From: an uncultured Bacillota bacterium
GTDB lineage: Bacteria; Bacillota_I; Bacilli_A; RFN20; CAG-288
DNA: 64,000 nucleotides
NCBI GenBank assembly: GCA_949299015.1
Contig: CASFYT010000017.1
Location: 39,588-103,587, forward strand
Direction of reading: 5' to 3'
Part shown: one piece after another, positions 19,738 through 28,104 of the stretch
Layout of the letters: each line of letters begins with the position of its first letter
Numbering within the stretch: position 1 is the first letter of the stretch
Translations under genes and position numbers: made by a program
Notes under the pieces: generated by a model
What the model was told of the DNA's origin: nothing
Seen by the model: the letters and a program-made list of their open reading frames with translations, nothing else
Database searches by the model: none

Positions 19738-20872
19738 CAACACGCTTCGGAAGAAGATGCTCGCCGCGCTGAGGAAGGCCGACTACGACTTCGGCCTCTT
19801 CGAGCGTGGGGACAAGGTCCTCCTCGGTCTCTCCGGGGGCAAGGATTCGATGGTCCTTCTGGATCTTCTTTCCCTCTACCGGAAGTTTCGGGACAAGGAT
19901 TTCGAATTGGTCGCCGTGCACCTGGACTTCGGCTTTCCGCCCGTCGATTTCAGCCAGGTCGAAGAATACGTCCGTTCCCTCTCCGTCCCCTACGTCCTGG
20001 TCGAGGAGAAGGAAGTCTATTCCGTGCTCCAGCAGCATCGCAACGAGAAGACGGGGCTCCTCCCCTGCTCCATCTGCTCGCGGATGCGGAAGGCCATCGT
20101 CAACAAGACAGCCAGGAGGCTCGGCTTTTCCAAGGTGGCCTTCGCCCACCATATGGACGACGCGATCGAGACCCTCTTCCTGAACATGGCCTATGGCGGA
20201 AGAGTGGCGACCTTCGAGCCGAAGATGTATCTCGAGAATTCCGAAATCGAGTTCGTCCGCCCCCTGATCTACGCCAGGGAAAAGGATATCGAGCGCTATT
20301 GCCGGGCCTTCTCTCTTCCCGTGGCCAAGAATCTCTGCGGGAACGACAAGAGGACGCAGCGTGAGTTCATGAAGGAGGAGCTCGCGACGATCTATCGGCA
20401 GATTCCCGATGCCCGCAACAACTTTGCCGCCATGCTCTCGAACGACGAATCGTTCCAGCTCTTCTTCGACAGGAAGGGGGCAACGCCCTCGGACGGACTC
20501 CAGGTCAAGCGATGCTCGACCTTCCGGGATATGAAGGACGTCGCCCGACTCGCCCATGCGCTGGAATCGGAAGAGGACTTTCTCCCTTCCGACGCCATCT
20601 ATTACCTCCTGCGGAAGGAGGGGAGTCCCGTCGCCTATCTGCGGGCGAAGGAAGGGGAGGACTTCTCCGTCGTCGTCGAACTCCTGGAGACGAGCGACGA
20701 GACCCTCTCCCGCTTCCTGGTCGACGTCTTCGAGAAGAATCTCTCGATGAGGCACGTTCCGCGCCGGATCTCCTACCGCGGAAGGAAGCACGCTTCCGTC
20801 TTCCTCTCCCTGGGCTATGCCCCGGAGGATGGGAAACTGTCCAAGACGGTCACGCGTGCTCTGAAGATTTAG
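19727..20872 (+). CDS. TtcA-like tRNA thiolation PP-loop protein with extra C-terminal domain
   Basis: A 381-residue PP-loop ATPase of the TtcA/TilS superfamily, likely modifying a tRNA base (TtcA makes 2-thiocytidine-32). The PP-loop SGGKDSMVLLDLL is near residue 35, PCSICSRMRK (about 113) supplies the CxxC, and FAHHMDDAIETL is the family HxxDD block. TtcA proteins are usually 250-310 residues; here about 120 residues follow the core (from roughly residue 262). This tail (for example DAIYYLLRKEGSPVAYL and LGYAPEDGKL) has a faint GNAT-like pattern, which is inference. No ribosome site precedes the ATG. Confidence 0.85.
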   Translation: MDSNNTLRKKMLAALRKADYDFGLFERGDKVLLGLSGGKDSMVLLDLLSLYRKFRDKDFELVAVHLDFGFPPVDFSQVEEYVRSLSVPYVLVEEKEVYSVLQQHRNEKTGLLPCSICSRMRKAIVNKTARRLGFSKVAFAHHMDDAIETLFLNMAYGGRVATFEPKMYLENSEIEFVRPLIYAREKDIERYCRAFSLPVAKNLCGNDKRTQREFMKEELATIYRQIPDARNNFAAMLSNDESFQLFFDRKGATPSDGLQVKRCSTFRDMKDVARLAHALESEEDFLPSDAIYYLLRKEGSPVAYLRAKEGEDFSVVVELLETSDETLSRFLVDVFEKNLSMRHVPRRISYRGRKHASVFLSLGYAPEDGKLSKTVTRALKI

Positions 20873-20898
20873 TTCTTCCCTTCTGGATGGGAAGTGTG

Positions 20899-20904
20899 TA
20901 TAAT
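20899..20904 (+). promoter_or_regulatory. Predicted -10 element of rpsO
   Basis: TATAAT at 20899-20904 preceded by GTGTG; the -35 is weak. It gives a leader of about 70 bases that contains the folded element at 20922-20956. Confidence 0.6.
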
Positions 20905-20921
20905 TCTTTATTGCACGTCGA

Positions 20922-20956
20922 CTGGGTGGTGGCCTGTGTCAAGCACCTCCACTCGG
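20922..20956 (+). promoter_or_regulatory. Structured rpsO leader, candidate S15 autoregulatory element
   Basis: CTGGGTGG (20922-20929) can pair with CCACTCGG (20949-20956) in an 8-bp stem with two G-U pairs. Inside it GTGT (20936-20939) pairs with GCAC (20943-20946). The ribosome site and ATG lie just downstream. S15 represses its own mRNA through leader structures in several bacteria with different folds; the role here is inferred. Confidence 0.55.
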
Positions 20957-20983
20957 TGAACGCGCAGAAAGAGAGTTAAGACC

Positions 20984-21250
20984 ATGGCACTCACGAAGGA
21001 AGAGAAGACGACGGCGATTGCTTCGTTCCGCCGCGACGAGAAGGACACCGGTTCTGCCGAGGTGCAGATCGCGCTCCTCACCGCGAAGATCAAGAAGCTG
21101 ACGGTCCACATGACCAACAACACCCACGACTACTCCAGCAAGCGCGGCATGGACATCATCATCGCCCGCCGCAAGAAGCTCCTCAGCTATCTCAAGCGGA
21201 CGGATCCGGCGAAGTACGAAGAAGTCTATCGTTCGATCAAAGGAAAGTGA
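20984..21250 (+). CDS. rpsO: 30S ribosomal protein S15
   Basis: An 88-residue primary rRNA-binding protein of the 30S platform. TGSAEVQIALLTAKIKKLT, HDYSSKRG and LLSYLKRTDPAKYEEV are S15 hallmarks, and the length matches the family exactly. The monocistronic unit has its own promoter, a folded leader and a terminator. Confidence 0.98.
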   Translation: MALTKEEKTTAIASFRRDEKDTGSAEVQIALLTAKIKKLTVHMTNNTHDYSSKRGMDIIIARRKKLLSYLKRTDPAKYEEVYRSIKGK

Positions 21251-21253
21251 TCA

Positions 21254-21275
21254 GGCGGCCCTCGGGCCGTCTTTT
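21254..21275 (+). terminator. rpsO terminator
   Basis: GGCGGCCC (21254-21261) pairs with GGGCCGTC (21264-21271) with one G-U pair, followed by TTTT. Confidence 0.88.
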
Positions 21276-21284
21276 CGTTACAGA

Positions 21285-22160
21285 ATGAACAAATCGATTC
21301 ATCGCTATCTCCGACATCTTCCCTCGCTGTCCGGGAAGACCTGCGTCGTCACCGGAGGGACCGGTTCGATTGCGAAGGCGCTGGTCGAAGACCTCCTCTT
21401 TCTTGGCGCGGACGTCGTCCTGACCTATCGGAGCGAGGACAAGGCCCGCCGCCTCGTCTCGGAGCTCGGAGGTCTTTCGGACAGGATCCACGCCGTCTTT
21501 CTCGACCTGTCTTCGAAGGACAGCGTCCTTTCCTTTCTCCAGGGCCTTCCGCGACGCATCGATCTCTTCTTCCACGTCGCCGGGACCTACCACCGTCCGA
21601 TGGAGTTCACTCCCGAGGGTCGGGAGGTGACCTATCAGACGGACTTCCTTGCGCCGGCGTGGATCGACGGGTTTCTCCTGCGCGAGCATCCGGAAGCGCG
21701 CATCATCCATACCGGAAGCGTCTCGATGTATTATTCGAAGGTGGATTTCCAGGATCCCATGTCCCTGAAGGTCGGAAAGACGATTCGCTATGGACGAGAC
21801 AAAAGGCTTCTTGCCCTCTACGTCCTCTTTCTGCAGGAAAGATATCCGGATGGATCCTATGTCCTTGCCCATCCTGGTGTCAGTGCAACGTCCTTGTTCC
21901 AAAGCGAAAAGGGCGGTTTTTCGAAGACGTTCGAACGGCTTCTCGTCCCGGTGATGAAAAGGGTCTTCATGAAGCCGGAGAAGGCGGCGCTGTGCCTGGT
22001 CCTTGCGGCCTTCTCGGGGGAAGGCCGGGGCGAGCTCGTCGCACCGCGCGGGTTCCTCCATTCCTGGGGAAAGCCCAGGGTCCTTCGCCTGAGGAAGTCG
22101 CTTTTGGAAAGCGACGAGCGGCTTCTCTTCCCCGGCCTTTGGGAAAGGGAGAAGCTCTAG
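21285..22160 (+). CDS. Short-chain dehydrogenase/reductase
   Basis: A 291-residue Rossmann-fold oxidoreductase. VVTGGTGSIAKAL is the NAD(P)-binding loop, the catalytic Ser lies in IIHTGSVSMYY and YGRDK supplies the YxxxK pair. The overall pattern, including the HPGVSATSLF segment, resembles retinol-dehydrogenase-like SDRs. The substrate is unknown. Its stop codon overlaps the stop of the convergent ABC permease gene: the four bases CTAG at 22157-22160 end both genes, and no terminator is visible between them. Confidence 0.88.
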   Translation: MNKSIHRYLRHLPSLSGKTCVVTGGTGSIAKALVEDLLFLGADVVLTYRSEDKARRLVSELGGLSDRIHAVFLDLSSKDSVLSFLQGLPRRIDLFFHVAGTYHRPMEFTPEGREVTYQTDFLAPAWIDGFLLREHPEARIIHTGSVSMYYSKVDFQDPMSLKVGKTIRYGRDKRLLALYVLFLQERYPDGSYVLAHPGVSATSLFQSEKGGFSKTFERLLVPVMKRVFMKPEKAALCLVLAAFSGEGRGELVAPRGFLHSWGKPRVLRLRKSLLESDERLLFPGLWEREKL

Positions 22161-24502
22161 AGCGGAAGGTCCTTCTTCTCGAAGACGAGGAAGGAGAGGC
22201 CGTAGGTCACCAGTCCGATGCCCAGAAGGGCGATGAGCTTGTAGTAGAAGACCGGATCGTTGTTCATCGCCGCCGAGGCGTCGTAGAACGAGAGGATCGT
22301 CAGGTAGTTGAAGAAGTTCATGGAATCGATGCGGATGGTCGAGGGCATGGCCGGTCCTCCGAAGAGCCCAAGGATGGCGCAGACGAGGAAGAAGATGGTG
22401 ATGCCCCCGCCGATGCCGAGGGCATATTTCGTCTTGGAGAAGGAAGAGGAGGAGAGGAAGCAGATTCCCGAGATGGCGAACATGCAGAAGAAGTTTCCGA
22501 GGACGAAGCGCAGCAGCATGTCGAGGGAGAAGGCTTGTTCGAAGTCCTCTCCGCCGATCGAGATGCCAATGGCCCGTGCGGCCAGGGAACCCAGAAGCAG
22601 GACCAGGGACATCGAGGCGACGGCGAGGAAGAGGCTGAAGGCCTTGGAGAAGAGGACCGTGCTTCGCTTCAGGGGGGCGGAGAGGGTGAAGGCCAGGGAT
22701 CCGTTCTCGACCTTCTGCGCGACCAGCTCGTTCGAGGTCAGAATCAGGAAGACCATCGGAAGGAGCAGGCCGGCCAGGCCGAAGAACATGATGCCGATGA
22801 AGATGCCGTACATGTTCATCTCGCTGAGCTCGAGGAAGCTTTCCTCGACGGAGGTGGGAAGGTTGTCGAGGATGCCCTGGCTCGCCTTGACCATCGCCGC
22901 CATCGTCTGATCGAGGGTGGATCCGCCCAGGAGCGAGCCGTCGCCCAGGTAGAGCTCGAAGGACCCGATCGCGCCGACGCATTGGTTCTGAACGAATTCG
23001 AGGAGCTGGGTGCCGGAGACGCCTTCGTCGTCCCTTCCGACTTCCTCGATGTCGTCGACTCCGAAGGCGGAGAGGATCGCCTCGGTCGCCCGCTTCTCCA
23101 GGGCCTCCAGGATCGAGGGCAGGATCTTGTCTCCGTCGACCTCGCCGAAGGCGCCGTCCTGGGAAGGAAGGTAGTAGCCGAGGTCCTCCCCCTGTCCTTC
23201 CCTTCGCACCATGTCCTTGAGGAAGAGGTCCACGTCGTGGACGAGGCTTTGGACTTCCTGAAGTCCTTCCTCGCGGGCGAGGGCGATCTCTTCCTCCGTA
23301 TAGTCGGTTCCTGTCAGCTCGAGCTTGTGCATCTTCTCGAGGAGGTTGGCGTGGACGTACATTCCGTCGGCCACGGGGATCATCCGCGAAGGGTCGTAGG
23401 TGGTCAGGACGACCTTTTCGCCGTCCTCGATGGCATAGGGACGGCCGAGGTCGTCCGTCAGATATCCGACGGTGAAGTCCGGAAGCGCCGCCAGGTAGGA
23501 ATAGCTTCCGAGCAGATCGGAGAGGAGTTCCTCGATGGCGGCGAAGAGCGATTCGTCGGCATAGCCGAATTCATGTCCGGAAAGGGCCGTGTTGTTCCGG
23601 TATTCCTCGGGATGCCGGTCCCGGGCTTCCAGCAGGGAGGTGGCAAAGCAGGATAGGGCGGACTCCATTCCGGTCGGCGCGATGGCCTCGACGCCGAAGA
23701 GGAAGAGCGACCGGATCTGTTCCTCGCTCAGCCGTCCGCTCTCTTCGTAGATGACCTTGCATTCGTCCATGCGAGCAAGGAAGTCCTCGATCTTTCCCTC
23801 CGTCGCCCCATAGCTCAGCAGGAGGGTGCGGATGCCACGGTCCATTCCGGCCTCGACGACCGCCGGGATGTCGAGCTCGTCGGCCGAGAAGCTTGCGCTG
23901 GAAAGGAGAACGTCGTGTCCCTCGTCGAGGCATGAGGTGAGGAAGAGGGTGGTCGTCTCTTCCGAAAGGCCGGAAAGGGAGGGGACGAGGGCCGTGAGGG
24001 TGGAGAGGAGCTCCGCGTTCAGGGTCTCATCGACCGCCTGCCGGTGCCGTTCCTCGTCCGTCCCTTCGGCCTGCTCGTAATGGGTGACGTAGGGATCGAA
24101 GAGGAGGCTTCGGACCGTCTCCTGGAGGAGACGGCTCTCCGACAGGTTCTGCTCGAACTCCATGCTCACGGGGATCAGCTCCGAGAATTCCTCCTCGAAT
24201 TCGGTGACGAAGGGACCCGACCCCTTGTGGAGCTCGACGGCGTTGGAATAGGCGAGGTAATAGGAGATGCTCCCCTGGCCGACCAGGGAAAGCATGTCCG
24301 CGCTGGAAAAGAGCTGGGAGAGGGAATCCTGAAGCGTGTTGAGGCCAAGCGTTGAGAGAATCAGGATGACGACGATGCCGATGACCACGTTTCCGAAGGA
24401 TGTGATGAGGAAGGAGAGCCAATTCGAACGTACGCTTTCCCGGACGATGGCCAGGGAAAGCAGGGGATGCCGCCTTCTTCGCTCCGTTGTCGTTTCGTTC
24501 AT
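22157..24502 (-). CDS. ABC-2 type transporter permease with large ectodomain
   Basis: A 781-residue membrane protein. One TM is near the N-terminus (about residues 27-52), followed by roughly 500 extracytoplasmic residues and then five TM helices (about 565-775), ending in FLVFEKKDLPL. This one-plus-five layout fits ABC-2 permeases with a large loop after TM1. The gene is preceded on the same strand, with four-base overlaps, by two ATPase genes, so it should be the permease of that transporter. The ectodomain is acidic and has no recognised fold. Substrate unknown. Confidence 0.85.
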   Translation of the reverse strand: MNETTTERRRRHPLLSLAIVRESVRSNWLSFLITSFGNVVIGIVVILILSTLGLNTLQDSLSQLFSSADMLSLVGQGSISYYLAYSNAVELHKGSGPFVTEFEEEFSELIPVSMEFEQNLSESRLLQETVRSLLFDPYVTHYEQAEGTDEERHRQAVDETLNAELLSTLTALVPSLSGLSEETTTLFLTSCLDEGHDVLLSSASFSADELDIPAVVEAGMDRGIRTLLLSYGATEGKIEDFLARMDECKVIYEESGRLSEEQIRSLFLFGVEAIAPTGMESALSCFATSLLEARDRHPEEYRNNTALSGHEFGYADESLFAAIEELLSDLLGSYSYLAALPDFTVGYLTDDLGRPYAIEDGEKVVLTTYDPSRMIPVADGMYVHANLLEKMHKLELTGTDYTEEEIALAREEGLQEVQSLVHDVDLFLKDMVRREGQGEDLGYYLPSQDGAFGEVDGDKILPSILEALEKRATEAILSAFGVDDIEEVGRDDEGVSGTQLLEFVQNQCVGAIGSFELYLGDGSLLGGSTLDQTMAAMVKASQGILDNLPTSVEESFLELSEMNMYGIFIGIMFFGLAGLLLPMVFLILTSNELVAQKVENGSLAFTLSAPLKRSTVLFSKAFSLFLAVASMSLVLLLGSLAARAIGISIGGEDFEQAFSLDMLLRFVLGNFFCMFAISGICFLSSSSFSKTKYALGIGGGITIFFLVCAILGLFGGPAMPSTIRIDSMNFFNYLTILSFYDASAAMNNDPVFYYKLIALLGIGLVTYGLSFLVFEKKDLPL

Positions 24503-25410
24503 TTCGTCTTCCTCCTCCTTTCAAAGTAATCCTGCAGGTGGGAAGGCTCTTCGTAAAGATAGCGGAGGGGCAAGGCGGAATTCTCCCTGAGGAAGTGCAG
24601 GGCTTCCGAGGCAGGAATGCGGAGCTTCAGCTCCTGTTCCTCGTCCTTCGAGCCGAGAAGGACGGAGGCATGTTCCGCTTTCTTCGTCGTGTAGAGCTCC
24701 TTGTCGACAAAGGAGATCCGATAGGTTCGGCATTCGACATTCTTTTCTTGCTCCTTTTTATCAAAGCAGTCAAGAATTCTTCCTTGAGAAAGGAGATAAA
24801 CCCTATCTGCATCTCTTTCAAAGTCGTCGAACGTGTTGGATGTCATCAAAATGGTTCTTCCTCGTCTCTTTTCTTCGGAGAGGAGCGTGAGGAGCGTTTC
24901 CCTCATGAGGGGGTCGAGCCCGGTCGTCGGCTCGTCGAGCAGGAGGACGGGCGCCTTTGTCATCAGGGCGCAGACCAGGGCGAGCTTCTGCTTCATTCCT
25001 TTGCTCATGTGTTTGGGACGGGCGCGGATGTCGAGCTGGAGCCGGGACACGAGTTCGTCGGCCCTCCCCTTGTCCGCAACGTTGCGGAGCTTCATCTCGG
25101 AGAGGAGGAACTCCTTTCCGGAAGCGAGGTCCGGAAAGCTGATCTCTCCGGGAACGTAGGCCACCAGCGTCTTGACCTCCAGGGATTCGCGGTGGCAGTC
25201 CCGGCCGAAGATGGCGCATTCGCCGCGCGTCGGCCGGACAAAGTCCATCAGCAGGCGGAGGAGGGTGGACTTTCCGGCACCGTTTTCCCCCATGATTCCG
25301 ATCATCTCCCCCTCCTTGACGGAGAGGGAGAGGTCGAAGAGTCCTCGTCCGTTCCGGAAATCCTTGGTGAGGCCCAGGACGTCGATGGCGTTCTTCCTTT
25401 CTTCGTTCAT
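24499..25410 (-). CDS. ABC transporter ATPase, second of a pair
   Basis: A 303-residue ATPase with Walker A GENGAGKSTLL, signature MSKGMKQKLAL, Walker B VLLLDEPTTGLD and a C-terminal domain of about 80 residues typical of ABC-2 family ATPases. The ATG at 25410 overlaps the stop of the upstream ATPase (ATGA), and the permease start overlaps its own stop. In ABC-2 systems the ATPase works as a dimer; with two different intact ATPases and one permease, a heterodimer is likely (inference). Confidence 0.92.
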   Translation of the reverse strand: MNEERKNAIDVLGLTKDFRNGRGLFDLSLSVKEGEMIGIMGENGAGKSTLLRLLMDFVRPTRGECAIFGRDCHRESLEVKTLVAYVPGEISFPDLASGKEFLLSEMKLRNVADKGRADELVSRLQLDIRARPKHMSKGMKQKLALVCALMTKAPVLLLDEPTTGLDPLMRETLLTLLSEEKRRGRTILMTSNTFDDFERDADRVYLLSQGRILDCFDKKEQEKNVECRTYRISFVDKELYTTKKAEHASVLLGSKDEEQELKLRIPASEALHFLRENSALPLRYLYEEPSHLQDYFERRRKTK

Positions 25411-26327
25411 AGCTTTCGATACTCCTGGTCTTCCTTGTAGTAGGAAAGGAAGAGCTCGCGAAGGGATTCCTTTTCGATTCGGATGTCCCTGGGCGACAAA
25501 TCGAGCGCTCGGCGCAGGAAGGCGGGGCGCTCTTCTTCCTCGATGCGGTAAGTCCGCGCCGCCTCGTCCTTCTCCAAGGCAGAGAATCCGCTTGCGGCAA
25601 GGGCGGCTTGGGCGGCGCTTGCCTCCTCCTCCGAGGAAAAGAGAAGGCGGTACTTCTTCCTTCCGTCGTGCAGGACCTGATCCCGTCCGAGGATGGTCAT
25701 CATCTCGCCGTCCTTGATGATGCCGATGCGGTCGGAACAGTGCTCCACTTCGTTGAAGATATGGCTCGAGAGCAGGATCGTCTTTCCCCGCGCCTTTTCC
25801 TTGAGGACGAAATCGAGGAAGAAGTCCTGCATGAGGGGATCGAGTCCCGAGGTGGGCTCGTCCAGGACCAGGATGTCGGGATCGTGGAAGAAGGCGGCGC
25901 AGATGGCGAGCTTCCGCTTCATGCCGAGGGAGAGGTCCTTGATGCGGGAATGGATGTCGACTCCCATCGCCTTGACGAGGTAGGCCAGCCTTCCGGTGTC
26001 CTCGACACGATGCATCATCTTCTGCTCGATGAGGAATTCCTTTCCGGTGAGGTTGGGCGGCAGGGAGACCTCGCCAGGAAGATATCCGACTTGGGAAAGG
26101 ACCTGCGGCCGGCGCAGGGCTTCCACGCCCTCGAGGAGCGCCTTCCCGGAATCCGGACGGCAGAAACCCATCAGGTGCCGGATGGTTGTGCTCTTGCCGG
26201 CGCCGTTGGGGCCCAGAAAGCCGAAGCATTCGCCCCTTTGGAGGGAAAAGGAGACATGGAAGATGCCCCTTCCCTGTCCGTAGTCCTTGGTCAGGTCATC
26301 GATTACGATCGGATGTTCTTCCTTCAC
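25407..26327 (-). CDS. ABC transporter ATPase, first of a pair
   Basis: A 306-residue ATPase with Walker A GPNGAGKSTTI, signature LSLGMKRKLAI, Walker B ILVLDEPTSGLD and the switch His in LLSSHIF, plus a C-terminal accessory domain. The GTG at 26327 is chosen because it follows AGAGGA at seven bases and gives the family start KEEHPIVIDDLTKDYG; a longer frame reaches through the promoter. First gene of a three-gene operon with the second ATPase and the large permease. Confidence 0.92.
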   Translation of the reverse strand: MKEEHPIVIDDLTKDYGQGRGIFHVSFSLQRGECFGFLGPNGAGKSTTIRHLMGFCRPDSGKALLEGVEALRRPQVLSQVGYLPGEVSLPPNLTGKEFLIEQKMMHRVEDTGRLAYLVKAMGVDIHSRIKDLSLGMKRKLAICAAFFHDPDILVLDEPTSGLDPLMQDFFLDFVLKEKARGKTILLSSHIFNEVEHCSDRIGIIKDGEMMTILGRDQVLHDGRKKYRLLFSSEEEASAAQAALAASGFSALEKDEAARTYRIEEEERPAFLRRALDLSPRDIRIEKESLRELFLSYYKEDQEYRKL

Positions 26328-26355
26328 GAGATGGTCCTCTAGAATCGTCTCCAAA

Positions 26356-26385
26356 ATTGTAGCCTTCCTCGCTCCTGTCTGTCCA
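26356..26385 (-). promoter_or_regulatory. Predicted promoter of the two-ATPase ABC operon
   Basis: On the minus strand TGGACA, an 18-base spacer and TACAAT lie about 30 bases before the GTG start. Confidence 0.55.
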
Positions 26386-26444
26386 CAGGAGGAAAACGAT
26401 TTTCTCGGAGTATTTCCGGTAATGGTATGAGGAGTGAAATCCGT

Positions 26445-26450
26445 TATAAT
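26445..26450 (+). promoter_or_regulatory. Predicted -10 of the nitroreductase operon
   Basis: TATAAT at 26445-26450, 35 bases before the nitroreductase ATG. The -35 is weak. The 95 bases between this and the divergent ABC promoter hold nothing else recognisable. Confidence 0.5.
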
Positions 26451-26485
26451 GGATGGCAGGAAGGCGAACAAGAAGGAGGTCGGAA

Positions 26486-26983
26486 ATGAAAGAGGTCCTA
26501 GAAGTCATCCGGAACCGGCATAGCGTCCGAAGCTATCGACCGTCGGAGGTATCGTATGAGGATCTGTCGACGATCCTCCGGGCGGGGAACCTCGCTCCGA
26601 CCGGACGCAATCGCCAGAATCTTCTCTTCGTCGGAATCCGCGACAGGGAACGCCTCTCCCGGATTCGGGAGCTCCTCGGAGGTGGGACGGAGCTCTATGG
26701 TGCGCCCGCCTTCCTTCTCGTCCTGGAACGGGAACCCGATGCGCTCAGCGTTCAAAATGCGTCGGCTGCCATGGAGAACATGATGCTCCAGGCGACTTCG
26801 CTGGGATTGGGAAGCTGCTGGATCCACTGCGTGGTCGCCCGGCTCAACGAGAGGAAGGAAAGCCTGCAGGCCATCCTTTCGCTGGACCATCCGTACACCG
26901 TCCTGGAAACCTTGGTCGTCGGCGAGGAAGACGGACGGTCCTCTGGAAAGGAAAGAAGGGATGAGAATGTCCGAATCCTTTGA
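26486..26983 (+). CDS. Nitroreductase-family FMN oxidoreductase
   Basis: A 165-residue nitroreductase-like flavoprotein. VIRNRHSVRSYRPSEV is the FMN phosphate-binding start, NLAPTGRNRQN the second flavin contact and ATSLGLGSCWIHCV the conserved helix near the dimer interface. It is slightly short, as in minimal NfnB/YdjA-like members. Start at 26486 follows AAGGAGGT. It overlaps the next gene by 17 bases, so both flavoproteins are co-translated. The natural substrate is unknown. Confidence 0.9.
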   Translation: MKEVLEVIRNRHSVRSYRPSEVSYEDLSTILRAGNLAPTGRNRQNLLFVGIRDRERLSRIRELLGGGTELYGAPAFLLVLEREPDALSVQNASAAMENMMLQATSLGLGSCWIHCVVARLNERKESLQAILSLDHPYTVLETLVVGEEDGRSSGKERRDENVRIL

Positions 26984-28103
26984 CGTCGTCGTCATCGGCG
27001 GCGGGGTCGCCGGGACATTTCTGGCGGGCCTGCTGGGCAGGAAGGGAATCTCCGTCCTTCTTCTGGAGAAGGATTCCCATCAGCCGCCGCTCGCGCGACG
27101 AATCTCCGTCAGCGGAACCGGCCGCTGCAACTTCTTCAACGAGGATCTTCTCGATACGACCTTCGCCCTTTCCAGCCTGAAGCCCCTTGCCCCCTATTTT
27201 CTGCATGACGGAACGTTTTATCCAAGAAAGACGCTTGATTTTTTGACGAATGAATTGGGAATTCGATATATAAAGGAAGGAAAGCTCTATTATCCCTATT
27301 TCAATCGCTCCGAATGCATCCTTCATCCGATTCTTTCCATGCTGGAGGGGACTTCGGTCTCTCTCCGAAAGGCCGAAGTGCTCTCTCTCGATCGACGGCG
27401 GAAATCCCTTCGCTGCCGAATGGGGGAGGAAGTGAGGGAGATCCCCTATGCGAAGGCGGTCTTCTGCATTGGAGGACGGAGCTATGACCGGAACGATTTC
27501 TCGCCTCGCCTTCTTTCGTCGCTTTGCCTTCCCCTGACTCCATTTTCTCCCTCTCTCTGCCCGCTGATGGTTCGGGAAAGGATTCCTTCCTACTTGGTGG
27601 GGACCCGCCTTCGGGGGAACCTCTCCCTCCTGGAGGGGAACGAAGTCCTGGCCACGGAAATGGGGGAAGTCCTCTTCCGAGCGGACTCTCTGTCGGGCAT
27701 CTGCGTCTTCCAATTGTCCCGTGTCCTCAACGAAGCCCTTCGCGATGGACGAAAGGGTCCCTTTGTCCTTCGACTGGATTATTCTTCCTACGAGGGTTTC
27801 CATGGGGCGGGGAGTTCCGTCGCCAGCTTTCCGTTGGCACTCCGACGATACCTTTCCGAGACGGGCCGATTGCCGTTTGAACCGCTTTCTTTCCAGTTTT
27901 CTTCCTTTCCGTCTTTTGAGCGGTCACAAGTCAGCTTTGGGGGTCTTAGACTAGGCTCGTTCCAGAATGATTTTTCCCTGAAGGGAGATGATTCCTTCTT
28001 CGCAATCGGCGAGTGCCTTGACGTCAACCTTCCTTGCGGAGGCTATCACATCGGTACGGCGTTGATCGAGGCAATGGTCGTCTCCGACCGACTTGGAGGA
28101 TAA
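26967..28103 (+). CDS. HI0933/YhiN-family FAD-dependent oxidoreductase
   Basis: A 378-residue flavoprotein of the HI0933/YhiN family, a conserved but poorly characterised group. The dinucleotide-binding start is VVVIGGGVAGTFLAG, followed by LLEKD, the family block RRISVSGTGRCNFFN, an ALGG-like FCIGGRSYDRND and the C-terminal FAD contact FAIGECLDVNLPCGGYHIGTA split across the end of the protein. The ATG at 26967 is preferred over 26961 since GAAGGG then has a workable spacing. It lies in the nitroreductase operon. Confidence 0.9.
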   Translation: MSESFDVVVIGGGVAGTFLAGLLGRKGISVLLLEKDSHQPPLARRISVSGTGRCNFFNEDLLDTTFALSSLKPLAPYFLHDGTFYPRKTLDFLTNELGIRYIKEGKLYYPYFNRSECILHPILSMLEGTSVSLRKAEVLSLDRRRKSLRCRMGEEVREIPYAKAVFCIGGRSYDRNDFSPRLLSSLCLPLTPFSPSLCPLMVRERIPSYLVGTRLRGNLSLLEGNEVLATEMGEVLFRADSLSGICVFQLSRVLNEALRDGRKGPFVLRLDYSSYEGFHGAGSSVASFPLALRRYLSETGRLPFEPLSFQFSSFPSFERSQVSFGGLRLGSFQNDFSLKGDDSFFAIGECLDVNLPCGGYHIGTALIEAMVVSDRLGG

Positions 28104-28104
28104 G

